Source: UBA6398 sp963660485 (GTDB lineage: Bacteria; Bacteroidota; Bacteroidia; Bacteroidales; Bacteroidaceae). Taken from it: a stretch of 64,000 nt of DNA. The translations under genes were made by a program, and so were the position numbers. Numbering within the stretch: position 1 is the first letter of the stretch; each line of letters starts with the position of its first letter. The notes beneath the pieces were generated by a model. It ran no database searches. It saw only the letters and a list, made by a program, of their open reading frames with translations, and was not told the origin of the DNA. Below are positions 61,476 through 64,000 of the stretch, in pieces. The stretch is taken from positions 207,360 to 271,359 of the forward strand of contig CAVKYH010000001.1 of assembly GCA_963660485.1 (NCBI GenBank), in the 5' to 3' direction.

Positions 61476-62528
61476 CTACAAACCGTTTTCCACGAGCCAC
61501 TCGTCGAGCAATTCGGCAAGTTGTTTGTTGTTCAAGTCCTGCATCAGAAAATGGGTGTTTCCGTGAATGCCCATCTTCGGGAGTTCCACCAACGTTGCCT
61601 TGCCGCCATGTCGGTTGACGGTATCAACAAACTTGCGGGCCATCTGTAGACGCACACGCCAGTTCTCATCCCCTAGGTTCTTACTCGGCTTCTCTGGAAT
61701 ATAGTCGCCAAAATAAAGAATGATGGGGATTTGCGTGAGCCGCTTGAAATCGCTCTCCGACACAGGCATTCCGGCACACCCTCCAGTCAGACCGTCAATC
61801 TTCTCGGGCATCTCGCCTTCGGGAAAGACAAACCCGCCGGGTTCGTATGCTGCAACGGCCTTTACATGCTTGTTTTGCATCGCAGTCATCCATCCAGGGA
61901 ACCCTCCTGCCGAATGAGTGACGAGCACGCATTCTCCCACTTTATCGGCAAGAGCATTGATGGCAGGAACATCCTGACGGTGGTCGCTGAGGTCGGGCGT
62001 CATCTCACGGAAGAACTGCGACACGCTTGCCGAGTCTTTCGGAAACTGCACGCCCTCATTCCATTTAGGATAGACGCCCATACGCCAGATGTCGAACCAA
62101 AACATCTCGTCGGCCAGCGGCTTCACTTCTGTTGTCGCTGACGTGCGTCCTGCTCTGCCACGTCCCGGCAAGTCCATTACATAGCTGCTCCACCCTTGTC
62201 GTAGCATCAAGGTAGAGAAACCGTCTCTGCCGTCGGGAGTCATCTCCCAGCACACACCCGAACCGCCATAGCCATGCACATACACAAGGGGAGTGCGGTG
62301 GGCGTTGGCAGGTATCTGATAGTCTACAAAAGCATGGTTCACACGGCTGCTCTGTCCTGTCTCCACCTGCGTGGCCCATCCCACAAACTTGCTGTTATCG
62401 TATGTACCCTCATGCTGAATGACGGAACCGCCGACAGAGAAATGTCCTTGCTTCTCTATTATGATGGATTGTGCGTTCATATTCAAAGTGTAGAAAGAGA
62501 ATGCCATTATAATTGATATTATCTTCAT
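61476..62528 (-). CDS. Secreted alpha/beta hydrolase
   Basis: A 350-residue exported esterase-like enzyme (signal up to LNMNAQS). The oxyanion-hole region reads PLVYVHGYGGSGVCWEM. The nucleophile Ser is in LVTHSAGGFPGW (near residue 205), an acid may be in ILYFGDYIPE, and the His is in MGIHGNTHFL. It resembles esterases of the AB-hydrolase superfamily acting on small esters or lactones. The gene lies 28 bases upstream of the cupin/CMD gene in the same direction. A broken NTF2-like gene sits just upstream. Confidence 0.86.
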   Translation of the reverse strand: MKIISIIMAFSFYTLNMNAQSIIIEKQGHFSVGGSVIQHEGTYDNSKFVGWATQVETGQSSRVNHAFVDYQIPANAHRTPLVYVHGYGGSGVCWEMTPDGRDGFSTLMLRQGWSSYVMDLPGRGRAGRTSATTEVKPLADEMFWFDIWRMGVYPKWNEGVQFPKDSASVSQFFREMTPDLSDHRQDVPAINALADKVGECVLVTHSAGGFPGWMTAMQNKHVKAVAAYEPGGFVFPEGEMPEKIDGLTGGCAGMPVSESDFKRLTQIPIILYFGDYIPEKPSKNLGDENWRVRLQMARKFVDTVNRHGGKATLVELPKMGIHGNTHFLMQDLNNKQLAELLDEWLVENGL

Positions 62529-62538
62529 AGTTGCTACT

Positions 62539-62755
62539 TTATTCGCCTAAAGTTTTTGTGAATACAAGAGATGATAGTTGCCATCGACCGTCAGAAACAA
62601 CATACACTTCAGTCACAATGAAAGGAAAACGGACCGCGCGCCCACCTACTACGGAGTTGAGATGAATCCTACTGTATGAGCTTAACAGGTTCTTGGCTCC
62701 ATATACTACCACAGAGGGTAAGGAGTAACAATGTTGTAAAAAGGAATCTCTTCAT
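62539..62755 (-). pseudogene. Remnant of a secreted NTF2-like (DUF4440-type) gene
   Basis: The minus strand begins with an ATG at 62755 and a good signal peptide (MKRFLFTTLLLLTLCGSIWS), but stops after 28 codons at 62669-62671. In a second frame the sequence continues as SVVGGRAVRFPFIVTEVYVV, then SDGRWQLSSLVFTKTLGE and a stop at 62539-62541. The VxDGRWQLxSxxFT ending is that of SnoaL/DUF4440 proteins. The N- and C-terminal ends lie about 70 codons apart, while intact proteins have 130-150 codons. An internal deletion plus frameshift is the simplest reading. Confidence 0.6.
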
Positions 62756-62778
62756 GTCGCTTACTTGTTTTTTTACGT

Positions 62779-63891
62779 CTAAAGTTTGTTATTGAAGAAC
62801 TCTGCCAGTTTCTTTACTGCTAGTTCCACATACTCCGGCACACAATAGGTCTTGATGTGTGTGGCTCCGGGAATGAGGTACAGTTCTTTGTCATTAGTTC
62901 CTGTAGCCTTGGCGTAACATTGCTCCGTCATGTAGAACGTGTCGGCGATGCTGCCCGCCATCATCAGCAGGGGTTGGTTGATGAGGTACATGCCCTCGCT
63001 GGCGTCAAACGCCATCAGGTCGATGAGGCTGCTCTTGGTGTAGCGGAATGTGGAGTTGGGGTGGGCGTAGGTCTGCAGATAATAGGTGTAGCCGTCGCGA
63101 TAGAGGTCGAAGGGCAACTTGGCTGCTTGCTCGGGCGTAACGCCGCTCATGTCGCCCACGTATTCGGGAGCCTCGCCCTCCGCTTCCTTTTGCCGGGCTG
63201 CACAGGCATCGGCAAGACGCTCCTGCACTTGGCCTATCTGCGAGTCGAGGAAACCGTTGCGGCGCACCAGTCCCGTGTTGAACATGCTCAGCGTGGCGAC
63301 AGCCTTGAAACGCTTGTCGGTCTGCGCAGCCTTCAGCGTGTAACCACCGCCACCGCAAATACCAAGAATACCCATGCGCTGGGCATCCACACCGGGGTAT
63401 TGCGCCAGTATGTCGGCAGCCCGGCGTATGTCCTCTATGCGGTTGGCAGGCTTGTCGGTATTGCGTGGCTCGCCCTCGCTTTCGCCTTGGTAGGCAGCAT
63501 CGAAAGCCAGGCAGATGTAGCCCTGCTCTGCCATGCGCTGACTGTAGAGACCTGCCACTTGTTCCTTCACGCCGCCGTTGGGATGGGCCACCACGAGAGC
63601 CGGATATTTCTTCGCTGCATCGTAATTGGCAGGGGTGTAGACGTTGGCGGCAATCTTCAGTCCGTTCAACTGATAGTTGATGCGGTGGATGTTTACCTTG
63701 CCCTGCTCGTTCTCGGTTATGGCATTGTCGTAAACCAGTCCGAAGGGGTTGCCGTTAGGACTCTTTATGGTTTTGAAATCCACCTGTGTGAATACTTCTG
63801 TTTTCTTCTGTTCCTTAGTTTTCTTTTGGGCGTTGATGGTGCCGCATACGAATAGCGACAGGCACACTATTGTTGTAAATAATCTTCTCAT
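62779..63891 (-). CDS. Secreted alpha/beta hydrolase with cysteine nucleophile (dienelactone hydrolase-like)
   Basis: A 370-residue exported enzyme (signal CLSLFVCGTINAQ). The nucleophile elbow reads MGILGICGGGGYTLK, with Cys near residue 179 in place of Ser, as in dienelactone hydrolases. An Asp in MMAGSIADTFYM and a His in PGATHIKTYC complete a possible triad. A lid-like insert (GDMSGVTPEQAAKLPFD) lies between. It is probably active on a lactone or ester. It is followed by the NTF2-like remnant and is downstream of an aldo/keto reductase, a common accessory arrangement in Bacteroidales. Confidence 0.84.
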   Translation of the reverse strand: MRRLFTTIVCLSLFVCGTINAQKKTKEQKKTEVFTQVDFKTIKSPNGNPFGLVYDNAITENEQGKVNIHRINYQLNGLKIAANVYTPANYDAAKKYPALVVAHPNGGVKEQVAGLYSQRMAEQGYICLAFDAAYQGESEGEPRNTDKPANRIEDIRRAADILAQYPGVDAQRMGILGICGGGGYTLKAAQTDKRFKAVATLSMFNTGLVRRNGFLDSQIGQVQERLADACAARQKEAEGEAPEYVGDMSGVTPEQAAKLPFDLYRDGYTYYLQTYAHPNSTFRYTKSSLIDLMAFDASEGMYLINQPLLMMAGSIADTFYMTEQCYAKATGTNDKELYLIPGATHIKTYCVPEYVELAVKKLAEFFNNKL

Positions 63892-63909
63892 TGTTATTGA
63901 CTTTTAGTT

Positions 63910-64000
63910 TTATTCCTTAACGATTCTTGACCCACCGAACACGTCGCTCATTTCCATCGTACTGAGCGCCTTGTCTATCCTTTGCACTTCATCCGCCGAG
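63910..64000 (-). CDS. Aldo/keto reductase, C-terminal end only
   Basis: The last 29 codons read SADEVQRIDKALSTMEMSDV and FGGSRIVKE before a TAA at 63910-63912. The LSADEVxxID and FGGSR pattern is the usual end of aldo/keto reductases in this order. The rest lies beyond the window. It is 18 bases upstream of the dienelactone hydrolase-like gene and in the same direction, so it belongs to the same cluster. Confidence 0.7.
   Translation of the reverse strand, partial: SADEVQRIDKALSTMEMSDVFGGSRIVKE

Noticed and set aside
62857..63855. A 332-codon open frame on the plus strand
   Set aside because: Antisense shadow of the dienelactone hydrolase-like gene, which has a signal peptide and catalytic motifs.

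Overview
The window reads as a chromosomal segment of a Bacteroidales bacterium. The evidence is a fused FeoA-FeoB, a fused ResB-CcsA cytochrome c assembly protein, DUF5103, DUF4923 and DUF5686 proteins, a fused NfnAB-type oxidoreductase, and many promoters with the Bacteroidetes -7 element TAnnTTTG. No species can be named from the sequence alone.

Layout. 1-3.5 kb (minus): start of an inositol-3-phosphate synthase gene, then lolA-like, trxB and DUF4923, and a small lipoprotein. 3.6-12.9 kb (plus): CCA-adding enzyme, DUF5103, a TRIC-type channel, a small winged-helix protein, an SGNH hydrolase, a Rel-family (p)ppGpp synthetase whose hydrolase site is lost, and a DUF5686 outer-membrane protein. 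13.4-20.0 kb (minus): an RND efflux operon (adaptor, pump, outer-membrane factor) ending in an lpxA homologue. 20.4-26.3 kb (plus): porin, CcsBA, FeoAB. 26.5-33.6 kb: trmN6 (minus), divergent from lon-tgt-lptFG-type permease and a DEAD-box helicase (plus). 33.8-44.5 kb (minus): pyrG-yidC-S9 peptidase-MFS transporter, then a fused Nfn-like oxidoreductase, a ThiE-like protein and a Dabb protein. 44.7-54.8 kb: fasciclin lipoprotein, GH51 arabinofuranosidase, a lipoprotein, DUF349 protein, gdhA and a nucleotidyltransferase. 55 kb: a tRNA-Ser(GCU)-tRNA-Glu(CUC) pair.

55.3-59.4 kb is different in kind. It is AT-rich and holds three tandem units. Each has a near-identical 5' block and 3' block around a different centre. 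The centres carry domains resembling those of phage/plasmid 'polyvalent' proteins: two ADP-ribosyltransferase-like centres and one unknown. The 3' block carries an HExxH-like motif. Each unit also has a related small open frame nested in the +1 frame at its 3' side. Only the first unit has a plausible start. This is the most unusual object in the window. 59.4-64 kb (minus) is an accessory metabolic cluster: AraC regulator, cupin/carboxymuconolactone decarboxylase protein, two alpha/beta hydrolases, an NTF2-like pseudogene and the end of an aldo/keto reductase.

The second unusual signal is a family of at least nine mosaic palindromic intergenic repeats between 2.9 and 52.1 kb. They are built from a few exchangeable modules (GTCTGAC-type, GATGCGTCGG-type, CCGGGCC-type, ATTTAAAT cores and a GTTTTTACGAGATGCC tail). 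I saw none in the 55-64 kb accessory part. A separate 22-bp tandem repeat with palindromic ends lies near 13.0 kb.
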